From assembly GCF_036194065.1 (NCBI RefSeq), contig NZ_CP108095.1, positions 6,758,001 through 6,822,000 on the forward strand: a DNA stretch of 64,000 nucleotides, in the 5' to 3' direction. Positions 1-8,363 of the stretch are shown here, piece after piece. Position 1 is the stretch's first letter, and each line of letters starts with the position of its first letter. The notes below the pieces were generated by a model that saw only the letters and a list, made by a program, of their open reading frames with translations, did no database searches and was not told where the DNA came from. The stretch comes from Streptomyces sp. NBC_00239. GTDB lineage: Bacteria; Actinomycetota; Actinomycetes; Streptomycetales; Streptomycetaceae. The translations under genes were made by a program, and so were the position numbers.

Positions 1-625
1 GTGGCGACGCCGCTGGGCCTGGAGGTGCAGGTGGTTGCTGGGCGGCCGGTTTGGCGGAAGCGGCCTGATTGCGGATGTGCCGGATCTCGTCGCCGCCGCG
101 CGAGAGCACGCTGGTGGTGTCCATCAGCCGCATCGCGAGGTCGTTCTTGGACAGTGCGCCCTCGGTGCGCTGGCTCCAGGTGGCCCAGGTCGTGATCAGG
201 GTCTGCACCAAGTGGGACAGCAGGCCCTCGGTGGGCGCGGCCACTTCGGCGAGGATCTCGGCGACCTGCTTGTCGTCGGTGGCCTTGCTGGCCTGCTCGG
301 TGAGCTGGTCCAGGTAGCGGTGGGCCGCTGCCCGGTCGCCGTCGGGGGTGGCGAGCGTGTTCAGGGAGGGATCCAGGTAGACGCTGAACCCTGAGAGCAG
401 GAGGGCCTGGGCCGCGGCGGTCGCGTAGTGGCGCTGCTGGTCGACGGGCATGTCGTGCGGCTGGCGGAGGTAGTGGACGCCGCCGTCGCGGAAACGTCCG
501 ACGGTCTCCAGGATGCCCGCGGCTTCCGGTGTGCATCTGCTGGTCACCACCAGCTGGGTGCGCGGGTCGCGGGTGATGGTGACGTAGTCAAGGACGAGGA
601 AGTCGGGCTCTCCGCCGTCCTTCAC
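1..625 (-). CDS. Unknown element protein (3' end outside window)
   Basis: The first 208 residues are visible and the stop lies left of position 1. The GTG start at 625-623 overlaps the TGA of the upstream gene in a GTGA junction, so the two are translationally coupled. The N-terminus is a mixed alpha/beta stretch (FLVLDYVTITRDPRTQLVVTS). After about residue 110 the protein is helical and charged, and it turns proline/alanine-rich near the window edge. I recognise no family. It is the most downstream visible gene of the minus-strand run that begins at 3313. Confidence 0.7.
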   Translation of the reverse strand, partial: MKDGGEPDFLVLDYVTITRDPRTQLVVTSRCTPEAAGILETVGRFRDGGVHYLRQPHDMPVDQQRHYATAAAQALLLSGFSVYLDPSLNTLATPDGDRAAAHRYLDQLTEQASKATDDKQVAEILAEVAAPTEGLLSHLVQTLITTWATWSQRTEGALSKNDLAMRLMDTTSVLSRGGDEIRHIRNQAASAKPAAQQPPAPPGPAASP

Positions 626-1371
626 CGGGAGCGCACCGTGTTCGCCCCGGCCGGGCGCGGTGCGGGCAGCGGCCTCGTTGCCGGCGTGCCCCGGTGTGGC
701 GCGTTGCGCAGGGTCACACCGATGTTCAGGGCCCCGAGAGCGGTGCCGGCCGCCCGCACGCACCGTGCCTGGTGAGCCGTGTCGTCGCCGGAGGCGACGT
801 ACGTCTGCTGGCCGGGGTCGTGGACGAACCCGTGGGCGGTCAGGACCTTGGCCACCTCCGCCCGGTCAGTGGTGGCGGTGAGGTCGCCGGATTCCGTCCA
901 GCTCATCACCAAGGTGTCGGGCTGGGAGGAGGCGCGGTTCAGGCTCAGGGCGTTGCCCTGGACCTGGGCCAGAGCGGTCTCATAGCGGGGCAGGAGCTGG
1001 GTGGCGATGGCGTCGGCGGCCTGCTCGGGGTCGGCGGTGATCGTGATTCCGTCCGGCTCCGGCACCCCGCGAAACGCCTCCGCGTGGGTGTCGGCGGGGG
1101 CCATGGCGGCGACGAGGAACTCGTCCTCGTAGCGGGGGTGGTCCATGAGGAACAGGCGCCGGCCGTCCTCGCTGGTGAGGATGACGTCCTGCTTCAGGGG
1201 GTGCTGGGCGAGGGCGTCGGCGACACGGTTCATGTCCCAGACGTCGGCGGTGAGGAAGAACTGGTCGTCGTGGGCGGTGTGCTGACGCAGTTCCCTGGTC
1301 CAGGTACCGGGCAGGAGCTGGGTGAGGATGGCGGCGAAGGAGTCGAGCTCTTCGGGATCGTGGTCAGGCAT
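622..1371 (-). CDS. Unknown element protein, 249 aa
   Basis: ATG start at 1371. The stop overlaps the next gene by 4 bp. The acidic N-terminus (MPDHDPEELDSFAAIL) leads into an alpha/beta body containing LFLMDHPRYEDEFLVAA, followed by a proline/arginine-rich tail. There are no membrane segments or catalytic motifs. GC3 bias and 4-bp coupling on both sides support a real gene. Function unknown; by position it belongs to the accessory proteins of the conjugative element. Confidence 0.75.
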   Translation of the reverse strand: MPDHDPEELDSFAAILTQLLPGTWTRELRQHTAHDDQFFLTADVWDMNRVADALAQHPLKQDVILTSEDGRRLFLMDHPRYEDEFLVAAMAPADTHAEAFRGVPEPDGITITADPEQAADAIATQLLPRYETALAQVQGNALSLNRASSQPDTLVMSWTESGDLTATTDRAEVAKVLTAHGFVHDPGQQTYVASGDDTAHQARCVRAAGTALGALNIGVTLRNAPHRGTPATRPLPAPRPAGANTVRSR

Positions 1372-1395
1372 GGGTTCCTCGGGCGGGATCGGGCG

Positions 1396-2142
1396 TCAGC
1401 GGCGGCGGCCGGCCGGGGCGGGCGGAGCGGCGGCCGGTGCGCTGGGCGTGGTGGGGATACGGGCGGGCGCGGGACAGGGGCAGGAAGCCGACTTCTCGCG
1501 CTCGTCACCGGCGACTTCCTGCGGGCAGGGTGCTCGGTGGGGGTGTACTGCTTGCCGGTCGGCGAGATCGTTTCGGACGTGCCGCAGGTCGGAGGCGAGG
1601 ACGTGGAGCCGCTCGTCGGCAAGGTGGCGCAGCCGGGCGGCCGTGTGCGGGTCCGCGGGGTGTCCGAGGTCCTGCAGGAAGTCGGCCGCGGTGTGCAGGA
1701 CTTTGGTGAGGGCCGCCAGGATCCCGTCGTGGGTGGCGGTCAGCTCCGTGAGGGTGTCGGCAACCTCTTCGGTGCTCTCGGCTTCCCGGATCCGGACCGC
1801 GAGGTGTCGGACTTGGTCGCCGAGGGTGAGGTAATGCGGTTCGCGTCGCTCGGTGGCGAAGACGGGGTCGGTGTCGAGGTCGTAGCCGACGGTTTGCAGG
1901 CGGGCCACGGCTCGGGTGGCGAGGCGGATTTCCTCGTCCTGGTCGAGGCCGGTGGGCAGGCGGTGGTAGGTCTCGTGGCGGCGGACCACGGGGACGAACC
2001 CGGTGCGCTCAAGGAGGCTGTGGGCTTCCGGATCGCCTCCACGGGCGAGGACTTCACCGGAGTGCGGATCGCGCCGGATGGTCAGGACACGTTGGGCAAG
2101 GGCCAAGAAGAGAATGCTTTCTGCAAGGGAGAGGCGGGTCAG
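1396..2142 (-). CDS. Unknown element protein, 248 aa, probable CTG start
   Basis: The conserved-looking body starts LTRLSLAESILFLALAQRVL and includes TGFVPVVRRHETYHRLPTGLD, a segment I associate with small plasmid proteins of Streptomyces. The frame has no ATG, GTG or TTG at the junction with the upstream gene. A CTG at 2142-2140 overlaps that gene's TGA as CTGA, so I take it as the start; a TTG 12 codons later is the alternative. Residues 100-190 are predicted helical (REAESTEEVADTLTELTATHDGILAAL). The last 50 residues are basic and proline/alanine-rich. Role unknown. Confidence 0.65.
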   Translation of the reverse strand: MTRLSLAESILFLALAQRVLTIRRDPHSGEVLARGGDPEAHSLLERTGFVPVVRRHETYHRLPTGLDQDEEIRLATRAVARLQTVGYDLDTDPVFATERREPHYLTLGDQVRHLAVRIREAESTEEVADTLTELTATHDGILAALTKVLHTAADFLQDLGHPADPHTAARLRHLADERLHVLASDLRHVRNDLADRQAVHPHRAPCPQEVAGDEREKSASCPCPAPARIPTTPSAPAAAPPAPAGRRR

Positions 2143-2897
2143 CGGCCCCGGGGGGAACGGGGCGCCGGGAAGCCGGCGGGGAGACGCGGGGAAGGGCTTG
2201 CGAGCGGGGCGCCGAGATGCTGACCTGCCCTCTCCATGAGGCGGCGCGCGACGGCCAGATGCCGGTGCGCCTCGTCGGACAGGTGCGCCGCGATGCTGGG
2301 GTCGAGTCGCTCGGTGGTGGGCCGCGTAGCGGTCAGCATGTTGGCTTTGAAGGGGCTGACGTGGTGCTCTCGGGGGGAGAGAAGACCAAGGTCTGCTTCG
2401 ATACGCCGGCATTCCGCGGCCAGGACGTGGTGAACCTGCCTGGGCAGGGCCGCGCGGTTGCCGTCCTCGCGGATCAGGTTGGCGAGCAGGTCGAGGCGGT
2501 GGGACTGGTCTCGAACAGCGATCCACCTGCTTGGATTCGGTTCGCCGGGCGGTGCGATCCCTGCGACGCGCGCGAGCCGGTAGCCGACCTCGGACCATTC
2601 GGCGGGAGTGAGTTCCCGGTCCTTGGGGTGCAGGCGGACGCTGGCGTGGAAGATGACGCGGGGGTCGCCCCTGTAAGTGGCGGGGAACGGGTGGAGCCTG
2701 CGCGGGTCGTCGATGTGCTGGGCCCACTCGACCGAGGTCCAGGTCCGGTCGTCGTCGGTGAAGTAGTCGAGGTAGTGCCAGTGGGCGACGATCGTGCCCT
2801 CGGTGGTCAGCCCCTCCTGGTCGCTGACGGGTCGGCCCAGCGCTTCGGCGAGCCCGTCCACTGAGGACATGCTCGGCTCGTGCACCGTAGGGATCAT
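2139..2897 (-). CDS. Relaxase-domain relative lacking the histidine triad
   Basis: ATG at 2897 overlaps the upstream TGA (ATGA); 252 aa. Residues 80-160 align without gaps to the nuclease domain of the relaxase at 43072-44808. The shared skeleton is a SVR strand, a W-rich helix ending in GIAP, then W-[AI]-AVR and REDG, and a helix ending in GL. Where the relaxase has HADDHIH (H124, D127, H128, H130), this protein has DQSHRLD (D130, H133, R134, D136), so all three metal-binding histidines are gone. It is probably a non-catalytic DNA-binding or relaxosome partner derived by duplication. The homology is my reading of the two translations. Confidence 0.7.
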   Translation of the reverse strand: MIPTVHEPSMSSVDGLAEALGRPVSDQEGLTTEGTIVAHWHYLDYFTDDDRTWTSVEWAQHIDDPRRLHPFPATYRGDPRVIFHASVRLHPKDRELTPAEWSEVGYRLARVAGIAPPGEPNPSRWIAVRDQSHRLDLLANLIREDGNRAALPRQVHHVLAAECRRIEADLGLLSPREHHVSPFKANMLTATRPTTERLDPSIAAHLSDEAHRHLAVARRLMERAGQHLGAPLASPSPRLPAGFPAPRSPRGR

Positions 2898-3313
2898 CGG
2901 ATGCCGGCCCGGCCGTCGGCGACGTGGACGAGCTGGTTCAGCTCGGTGATTGAGTACCAGCCCACATCGACGGACTCGCTGCCGGGGAACTTCGGCACCA
3001 GGTAGTCCTGCAGGGCCCGCTGGTAGATCAGGCAGTCGGGGCAGTGCGCGGAGAGGTGGACGAGGTAGCGGGGGTGTCCGGTGATGAAGCTGCGTGCCCC
3101 TCCCTCCGGGTTGCGCAGGCGCCACCCGTCCTCGTTCGTCGGGGTGTGCCAGGACGGGGTGACCACCGTCATCGCGTCGCCCCACAGGGTGCCGTCGTCC
3201 ACACCCTTGATGACCACGATCCGGTCGCCGGGGGCGAAGTGCTCGTGGGTGATGTCCCGCTCGGGGGTGACTGCATCGGCGGGTATGAACGCGGCGCGGT
3301 TGGCGTCGGGCAC
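2894..3313 (-). CDS. Unknown element protein, 139 aa, first gene of leftmost operon
   Basis: GTG start at 3313, preceded by GGAAGGAC at good spacing; an upstream TTG at 3367 has no ribosome site. It contains HFAPGDRIVVIKGVDDGTLWGD, a small beta-barrel-like segment, and a CPDC pair around HLSAHCPDCLIYQ that could bind zinc. It is the first gene of the operon running left, 66 bp downstream of the hairpin at 3379-3403. The stop overlaps the next start by 4 bp. No family recognised. Confidence 0.7.
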   Translation of the reverse strand: MPDANRAAFIPADAVTPERDITHEHFAPGDRIVVIKGVDDGTLWGDAMTVVTPSWHTPTNEDGWRLRNPEGGARSFITGHPRYLVHLSAHCPDCLIYQRALQDYLVPKFPGSESVDVGWYSITELNQLVHVADGRAGIR

Positions 3314-3354
3314 GGCAAAAGTCCTTCCACGAAGGTGCCGCGGGGAGCGGCTGG

Positions 3355-3366
3355 TGAAGTACTTCA
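3355..3366. promoter_or_regulatory. 12-bp perfect palindrome TGAAGTACTTCA
   Basis: A perfect dyad in the gap between the minus-strand operon start (3313) and the hairpin repeat (3379). Its position fits an operator for the leftward operon, but no copy was found at the other two hairpin sites. Confidence 0.35.
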
Positions 3367-3378
3367 ATGGTCTGGAGA

Positions 3379-3403
3379 ATCCCCGGTTTGGCTGACCGGG
3401 GAT
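3379..3403 (-). repeat. Hairpin repeat copy A upstream of leftward operon
   Basis: Arms CCCCGGT and ACCGGGG around a 7-nt loop. Read on the minus strand it matches the copy at 23597-23621 over about 30 bp including flanks, and the copy at 19779 over 24 of 25. It lies 66 bp upstream of the start at 3313. All three copies point the same way relative to the gene they precede. Confidence 0.8.
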
Positions 3404-3471
3404 CGTCGGCTATATATGTCCGCTCCCGGATACCGCTGTACGCCGGTGGGCCAGCGGGCTACCTTCCCGGA

Positions 3472-4209
3472 GTGACCACGAATACCGCTGCCCCTGTGTC
3501 GGCCGACGCTCTACGCACCCTCCCGACACCCGAGCTGGGGATGCTGCTGCTGGCGGACCTGGTCAAGGAGCCGTTCTTCCTGCCGCAGAACATCTTCGCT
3601 CGGGCCAGAATGGCCTTCCGAGGTGTTCCGGATGCGGAGGAGCTCGTCGAGCGAATTGGCGAAGCTTGGGCCTGGCTGCAGTCCAAGGCGCTGGTCAGCG
3701 TTGCGACCTCACGGCCCAGCGACAATCATCGGGTGACCAAGGAAGGTCGGGAGCTCATCGGCGATCCGGCCGCGCTCCGGAAGCTGGAGGCGGCCGAGCG
3801 CCTGGCGGGGCCCCTGCACCCTGACCTGGACGGGCACGTACGAACCATCTTCAACCTCGGCGAGTATGAGACGGCCTGCTTCGCTGCAATGAAGGCCGTC
3901 GAAGTCGCTGTCCGTAACGCCGCTGGTCTGGAGAACTCCCTCGTGGGTGTCAACCTGATGAGGGCAGCGTTCCGCGTGGCGAATCCTCAGAAGACTTCTC
4001 CAGCCGGCCCTCTCACCGATCAAGGGGCAGAAGGCGGCGAGCAAGACGCGATGACGAACCTCTTCGCCGCGGCGATGGGGGCCTTCAAGAATCCTCCGAG
4101 CCACCGCACAGTTGTCTTTGACGACGCGATTGAGGCAGCCGAGATCGTCCAGTTCGCGGATCTACTCCTGCGACTTGTCGAGCGAGCCAAAGCGCGAGGA
4201 GCCGCGTAG
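3472..4209 (+). CDS. TIGR02391 (Ymh/Abi-like) family protein
   Basis: GTG start at 3472; 245 aa. The C-terminal half carries the family pattern: TIFNLGEYETACFAAMKAVEVAVR (residues ~124-147), then NPPSHR (~206-211) and a helix with EAAEIVQFADLLLRLVERA. The fold belongs to the HEPN-like Hypoth_Ymh group, found in plasmid and abortive-infection contexts; the biochemical role is unproven. The N-terminal 90 residues look like a winged-helix segment. It stands alone on the plus strand between two leftward operons. AGGAG-like bases abut the GTG, so it may be nearly leaderless. Confidence 0.75.
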   Translation: MTTNTAAPVSADALRTLPTPELGMLLLADLVKEPFFLPQNIFARARMAFRGVPDAEELVERIGEAWAWLQSKALVSVATSRPSDNHRVTKEGRELIGDPAALRKLEAAERLAGPLHPDLDGHVRTIFNLGEYETACFAAMKAVEVAVRNAAGLENSLVGVNLMRAAFRVANPQKTSPAGPLTDQGAEGGEQDAMTNLFAAAMGAFKNPPSHRTVVFDDAIEAAEIVQFADLLLRLVERAKARGAA

Positions 4210-4276
4210 TAGCGGATGTACGTCAGAGCTACCTGCGCTGCCTGATTGCGTGGCAGTGACGTCGATCGTGCTGCGG

Positions 4277-4774
4277 TTAACGAAACGGGTTCTCCGTTCC
4301 CCGATCCTCCGTTGTGGCCGCATCGAGCAGCTCGGGAAGGTCCGTGCCCTCGGCATCGCGCTGGTCTATCCACCAGCCGGCCCGGGTGACCGTACGGACC
4401 TTCTCTTCCAGGGCGGACCAGTCCGCCTCGTCCCAGGACCCTTCGGCGACGAGGGCGGTGTACGCGGTGGTCGCCAGCTGGTAGCGGGATCGCTCGCCCC
4501 AGGCCAGGGCCCGGTCCGGGCCCTCCAGCGGCGGCATGTCGAACTGCTCCGTCCAGGCTAGTGCGGCCTGCTGCTCCTCGGCGCGCTTGGCGGCGAGCCA
4601 TTCCTCCTTGGCGGCGGTGTCGGAGTCGCGGGCGGCCTTCCAGCAGTCGGTGCAGTCCCGCTCGCCGAGCCAGCGGGCGAATCCGGCCCGTTTGTCGGCG
4701 GGACGGTCCGACAGGTTCCGGGTGATTACGTGTCCACAGCTGTGGACGATCTTCCATTCGGTTCGTACGGCCAT
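4277..4774 (-). CDS. Small zinc-ribbon-like protein with internal start
   Basis: ATG at 4774, preceded by GAAGGAG with an 8-nt gap, so it can be translated on its own; 165 aa. The N-terminus MAVRTEWKIVHSCGHV and the following RDCTDCWKAAR give an H-x-C-x-H plus C-x2-C set suited to one zinc. The rest is helical and tryptophan-rich (EWLAAKRAEEQQAALAW). It lies in the same open frame as the MFS gene upstream. Similar small cytoplasmic proteins are common on Streptomyces plasmids, with no known role. Confidence 0.65.
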   Translation of the reverse strand: MAVRTEWKIVHSCGHVITRNLSDRPADKRAGFARWLGERDCTDCWKAARDSDTAAKEEWLAAKRAEEQQAALAWTEQFDMPPLEGPDRALAWGERSRYQLATTAYTALVAEGSWDEADWSALEEKVRTVTRAGWWIDQRDAEGTDLPELLDAATTEDRGTENPFR

Positions 4775-6055
4775 GCGTGAATCTCCTTCGAGGGCTGCTG
4801 AGTTGGGGTTGTGTGTCTGGCGGGGGCGCCGGTGGCGGCCGAGGCGACGGCCGGGGCCGAGCTTTCGGCGGGCGAGGGTGAGGATGGTCAGCGAGGTGGC
4901 GGCTCCGGCGGCGGGGAGCCCGGCCAGTACGTAGGGGTGCTCGGCGAGCGCTCCGGCGAGAGCGGTCCCGGCGGCCTGGCCGGTGCCGACCGACAGGATC
5001 AGCCAGGCGTACGCCTCGGTGGTGCGGGAGGCGGGGGCCAGGGAGTCAACGGTGTGGAAGCCGTTGGTGATGATCAGGGTGAGGAACAGTCCCGGGACGA
5101 CCGCCAGGGCGATGGCGGCCCGGGGTTCGGGCTGGGCCAGGAGCGGAACCCATCCGACGAGGAACAGGGCGCTGGTGGTGATGAGTTGGGTGGTGGTCGT
5201 GCCGGGCCATGTCCTGCGCGCGTAGATCAGGCCGCCGAGGAAGCTGCCGGTGGAGAACGCGGCGGGCAGTACCCCGGAGAGCATGGCCAGTCCGTGGACG
5301 GTGGCCATGCCGGCGGCCCAGACGGTCATCGCGCCGAGCGCGAAGCCCGTTCCCGCCAGGGCGGTGCACAGCAGGACCAGGCCGGCCCCGATCAAGCGGC
5401 CGCTTCCCGCCGCCCCGTCTGCGGTGACGGGACGCCAGGTCCGTGACGGGGCGGCGGTCAGGACGATCACCGTGCCCACGAGCCCGAGTGCGGCGGTCGC
5501 GGTCAAGGCGGTGTCGGAACCGTGCGTGGTGGAAAGCCAGGAGGCGAGCAACGGGCCCGCGATATAGAGGAGTCCCTGCGATCCGGTGTCCAGGGCCTGG
5601 ACGACTCGGCGCTGCCCGAGATCGGGCACGACGGTCGGCCACAGGGCCCTCAAGCCGGATTCCAGCGGCGCCGTGACCAGGCCCGCGAACCCCACCACCG
5701 CGGTCACCACCGCTGGATGCCCGCCTGCGCCGATCCAGGGGAGCGCGGCCAGGCAGCCGGAGTTCAGCAGCACCGCCGGGGCAGAGACGCGGGTCTGACC
5801 GTAGCGGTCCATCAGCCTGCCCTTGACCGGCTGGGACAGCCCGGACGCCAGCCCGTACAGCGCGGCGAGCAGGCCGGCGAAGGCCAGCGACCCACCACCT
5901 CCGGTGATCCACAAAACCAGCGAGACGGGGACCATGCCGTTGGGCAGGCGTCCGGTCAGGGTGCCGCCGAGCAGGCGGACAACGTGCCGGCTGCCTAGGA
6001 CGGCGCCGTACGTGGCGGGCGGTGGGGTGGTGGTCGGGTGATCGGCCAGGGTCAA
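4277..6055 (-). CDS. MFS transporter, continuous in frame with a zinc-ribbon protein
   Basis: TTG start at 6055; 592 codons without a stop. Residues 1-~400 form a 12-helix major facilitator: the N-terminal half has GRLMDRYGQTR between helices 2 and 3, and the second half includes ALALGAMTVWAAG-like and FLVGWVPLLAQ helices. The basic end RRKLGPGRRLGRHRRPRQ normally closes an MFS protein. Here the frame stays open into the cytosolic protein starting at residue 428, which also has its own ribosome site. Either a fusion is made, or the exporter shares its frame with a separately initiated product. The substrate is unknown. Confidence 0.7.
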   Translation of the reverse strand: MTLADHPTTTPPPATYGAVLGSRHVVRLLGGTLTGRLPNGMVPVSLVLWITGGGGSLAFAGLLAALYGLASGLSQPVKGRLMDRYGQTRVSAPAVLLNSGCLAALPWIGAGGHPAVVTAVVGFAGLVTAPLESGLRALWPTVVPDLGQRRVVQALDTGSQGLLYIAGPLLASWLSTTHGSDTALTATAALGLVGTVIVLTAAPSRTWRPVTADGAAGSGRLIGAGLVLLCTALAGTGFALGAMTVWAAGMATVHGLAMLSGVLPAAFSTGSFLGGLIYARRTWPGTTTTQLITTSALFLVGWVPLLAQPEPRAAIALAVVPGLFLTLIITNGFHTVDSLAPASRTTEAYAWLILSVGTGQAAGTALAGALAEHPYVLAGLPAAGAATSLTILTLARRKLGPGRRLGRHRRPRQTHNPNSAALEGDSRMAVRTEWKIVHSCGHVITRNLSDRPADKRAGFARWLGERDCTDCWKAARDSDTAAKEEWLAAKRAEEQQAALAWTEQFDMPPLEGPDRALAWGERSRYQLATTAYTALVAEGSWDEADWSALEEKVRTVTRAGWWIDQRDAEGTDLPELLDAATTEDRGTENPFR

Positions 6056-6109
6056 CAGGGCAGGGCTTTCCGTCAGAAGGCGGGCGAGGGGTGGGCGCCG
6101 GGCTGGCCG

Positions 6110-7294
6110 CTAGCGGCGGTGCGCGGAGGTAGTGCTCGCTGCAGGTGCTGTCGCCACGGGCGTGGTGGTGATGGCTGGTGGGCGGGGCGTGGGCAGATGC
6201 CGGGGAGCGGGGGTTCGGTGCGGTGGCAGGACGGCCACGGCTTCCTCCAGCTGCTCTCCGACGCGCGTGAGGTCCTGCAGCAGGTGGCCGGTCTGTGCCG
6301 AGAGCACCCGCAGGCGGACGGCGATCTCGTGACCGGCCCGGGTGTCCAGCGCGGCGGCCCAGGTGGCGCACGTGTCGAGGAACTCCGTGAGCTGGGCGAT
6401 GTGCCCGGCAGGGGCGTGGGGCGGCCGGTCGGTGACGTAGGAGATCGCCTCCGCGACGGAGGCGCTGTGCTGCGCGTCGATGACGTCACGCGTCAGCTGG
6501 GCGAGAGGGAGCCCGGGGAGCGCGAGCGGTGCCGGAGCGTGCCCTTCGGGGAAGAGCACCCCGGGCGGGACCGCTGGCGGAAGGTCCCGGATGGCCGCGT
6601 CGTCGGTGTCGTAGCAGCCCAGTACCTGCATGTGCGGGCTGTCGATGTCCCCAGCGAGGATCAGGACGACCTCTTCGTCCTCGTCCGGGTACGGGAGCAC
6701 GGCGAGGGTGAGCTGGCGGCCTGTGGCGTCATACCGCGATTCCTGAGGCTGGAGCAGATCACGGCTGCGGGCCGCACGGGCCCGGGCCGTCCACCACTCC
6801 TGCTCCTCTCCCGTGAGCCGCGGACCGGGGCGCGGGGGATGGGCCGGCTGGAGGGCCAGGTCCCGCAGGAGTACGTCGTGCTCGCCCCAGGTCCGCAGGT
6901 AGGGCCACAGCCGTGCGTCGCGGGCTGCGGAGTCGTGGCCCGTGGGGTGGTCCTCCAGGATGCGTACAGCTACATCCGCGGCGTGGGCGAGGTCGGAGAC
7001 CAGAAGCTGCCAGCCGGCGTGGTGGCGAGCGGGCGGCATGGCCTCGATACCGGCACTCGCGTGGGCGAGCAACGTGGGCACGTGGGGAAGGAGATTGCCG
7101 AAGAGTTCGGCGAGCTCCCGGTTGCGGTCCGCCTCGACGGCCTGGGCAGCCTGCTCGTCGAGCATGTCGCCGTGGCGGTTGTGGAGGCGCTCCAGGGCAA
7201 GCTCGCAGCTGAGCGTGGTGACCGAGAACCGGGTGCCCCAGCCGGTCAGAGCGTTGATCGCTTCTTGCAGTGGTGGGGTTGGGGAGTGAGGGAT
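6110..7294 (-). CDS. Unknown element protein, ~394 aa, start unclear (ATC candidate)
   Basis: Coding is clear from IPHSPTPPLQEAINALTGWGTRF onward. The region from the upstream stop (7314) to about 7200 has no in-frame ATG, GTG or TTG near a ribosome site. GGAG followed five bases later by ATC (7294-7292) is the best-placed start; a CTG at 7270 lacks a Shine-Dalgarno. The body is helical with LVSDLAHAADVAVRILEDH, then a beta-rich LAVLPYPDEDEEVVLILAGDIDS segment and a proline-rich tail. No family recognised. It follows the 7314-8363 gene, with which it shares general architecture (long, soluble, Pro-rich tail). Confidence 0.6.
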   Translation of the reverse strand: MPHSPTPPLQEAINALTGWGTRFSVTTLSCELALERLHNRHGDMLDEQAAQAVEADRNRELAELFGNLLPHVPTLLAHASAGIEAMPPARHHAGWQLLVSDLAHAADVAVRILEDHPTGHDSAARDARLWPYLRTWGEHDVLLRDLALQPAHPPRPGPRLTGEEQEWWTARARAARSRDLLQPQESRYDATGRQLTLAVLPYPDEDEEVVLILAGDIDSPHMQVLGCYDTDDAAIRDLPPAVPPGVLFPEGHAPAPLALPGLPLAQLTRDVIDAQHSASVAEAISYVTDRPPHAPAGHIAQLTEFLDTCATWAAALDTRAGHEIAVRLRVLSAQTGHLLQDLTRVGEQLEEAVAVLPPHRTPAPRHLPTPRPPAITTTPVATAPAASTTSAHRR

Positions 7295-7313
7295 GAAGGC
7301 TCCAGGGTGGCGG

Positions 7314-8363
7314 CTACCTGCGGTTGCGTGAGGCGGCGATCTGCAGGGGCGGGGCGGGGAGAGCGGCTGCCGTGCGGACCGGGGGGAGGACTGTCCGGGG
7401 CCAAGAGGCTCGGCTGACGGAGCGGGCGAGGTCGACCAGGTCCTGGCCTTCGAGCAGCCACACCGCCAGCGGATCGGGATCGAAGGTCTTCTGCGGCTCC
7501 GTGGCGGCTTCCTGCGGCGGGGCTGGCTGGCCGAATACGGCATCCATGTCTTCCAGGAACGCCTGCTCATGTGGGTTGAGTTGGGTGTTGCTGGCGCGCA
7601 CGGTGCTGATGATGTGCGGTGCGGCGTCGGCGAAGCGGGCGAAGGCGTCGGCCAGGTCATGCTGGGGCGGATCTGTGACCGTGCCGGGCTCGTACGCCTC
7701 GTGGGCCCAATCCAGATCGTCCCTGAGGGTGATCAACTGCAGCCGCCAGAAGGCATGGTGGTATTCGGCGAGGAGGGAGGAGCTGACCTGGTGGGCGGCG
7801 TGAGCGTGCGCGTCTCCCACTGTGATGCTGGAGGGCCCGGCAACCTCTGGGGTCAGGTTCATGTCCGCCGGGATGAGTGCGCCGACGCGGTACTGATCGC
7901 GGCCGGGGACCGGTACGACGGCCAGCTCGACGCCGCTCTCGCCGCGAAGGATCGCCGCGGCCAGCAGACGCTCGGTCTTGACCGTGTGCGCGAGGGGGTC
8001 GGCGCGGGGTGTCCACAGGTCGTACAAGAGGTCCTCTTGCACTATCGGGACCGGGTAGTTCTCGACCCGCACGCTCCACTGGCCGGGCAGGTTCTCACCA
8101 AGCTCGCGGGCGAAGTCTCCGATGTAGCGGCTGCCGTTGGTGGCGACCAGGGTCTCGTGCGCCAGAGCGGTGCCGCCGAGGGCGGCGAGCGACTGGCGGG
8201 CGCGGGCTATGTCGGTCAGGGGCGTGACGTAGTTGCCGTCGCTGTTCTTCTCGAATCCTGCGAGTTGGAGCGCGGTCCGGGCCCAGCGCCAGTTCTCGCC
8301 GGACACGAGGCCGACGATGCCGTCGTGGCGGCTGGTGAACAGGGTGATCTCGGACGAGGTCAG
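7314..8363 (-). CDS. Unknown element protein, 349 aa, probable CTG start
   Basis: CTG at 8363-8361 overlaps the upstream TGA (CTGA) and sits six bases after GGGAGG. A GTG at 8306 is in frame but has no ribosome site. The protein begins LTSSEITLFTSRHDGIVGL. The N-terminal third (WRWARTALQLAGFEKNSDGNYVTP) resembles the strand-helix layout of other element proteins here. A central helical region and an acidic C-terminal segment (FLEDMDAVFGQPAPPQEAATE) follow. No catalytic motif is seen. Confidence 0.65.
   Translation of the reverse strand: MTSSEITLFTSRHDGIVGLVSGENWRWARTALQLAGFEKNSDGNYVTPLTDIARARQSLAALGGTALAHETLVATNGSRYIGDFARELGENLPGQWSVRVENYPVPIVQEDLLYDLWTPRADPLAHTVKTERLLAAAILRGESGVELAVVPVPGRDQYRVGALIPADMNLTPEVAGPSSITVGDAHAHAAHQVSSSLLAEYHHAFWRLQLITLRDDLDWAHEAYEPGTVTDPPQHDLADAFARFADAAPHIISTVRASNTQLNPHEQAFLEDMDAVFGQPAPPQEAATEPQKTFDPDPLAVWLLEGQDLVDLARSVSRASWPRTVLPPVRTAAALPAPPLQIAASRNRR

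Noticed and set aside
694..2223. Long plus-strand open frame of 509 codons
   Set aside because: It is the complement of three minus-strand genes and its product is Gly/Val-rich with no structure; high G+C keeps such frames open.
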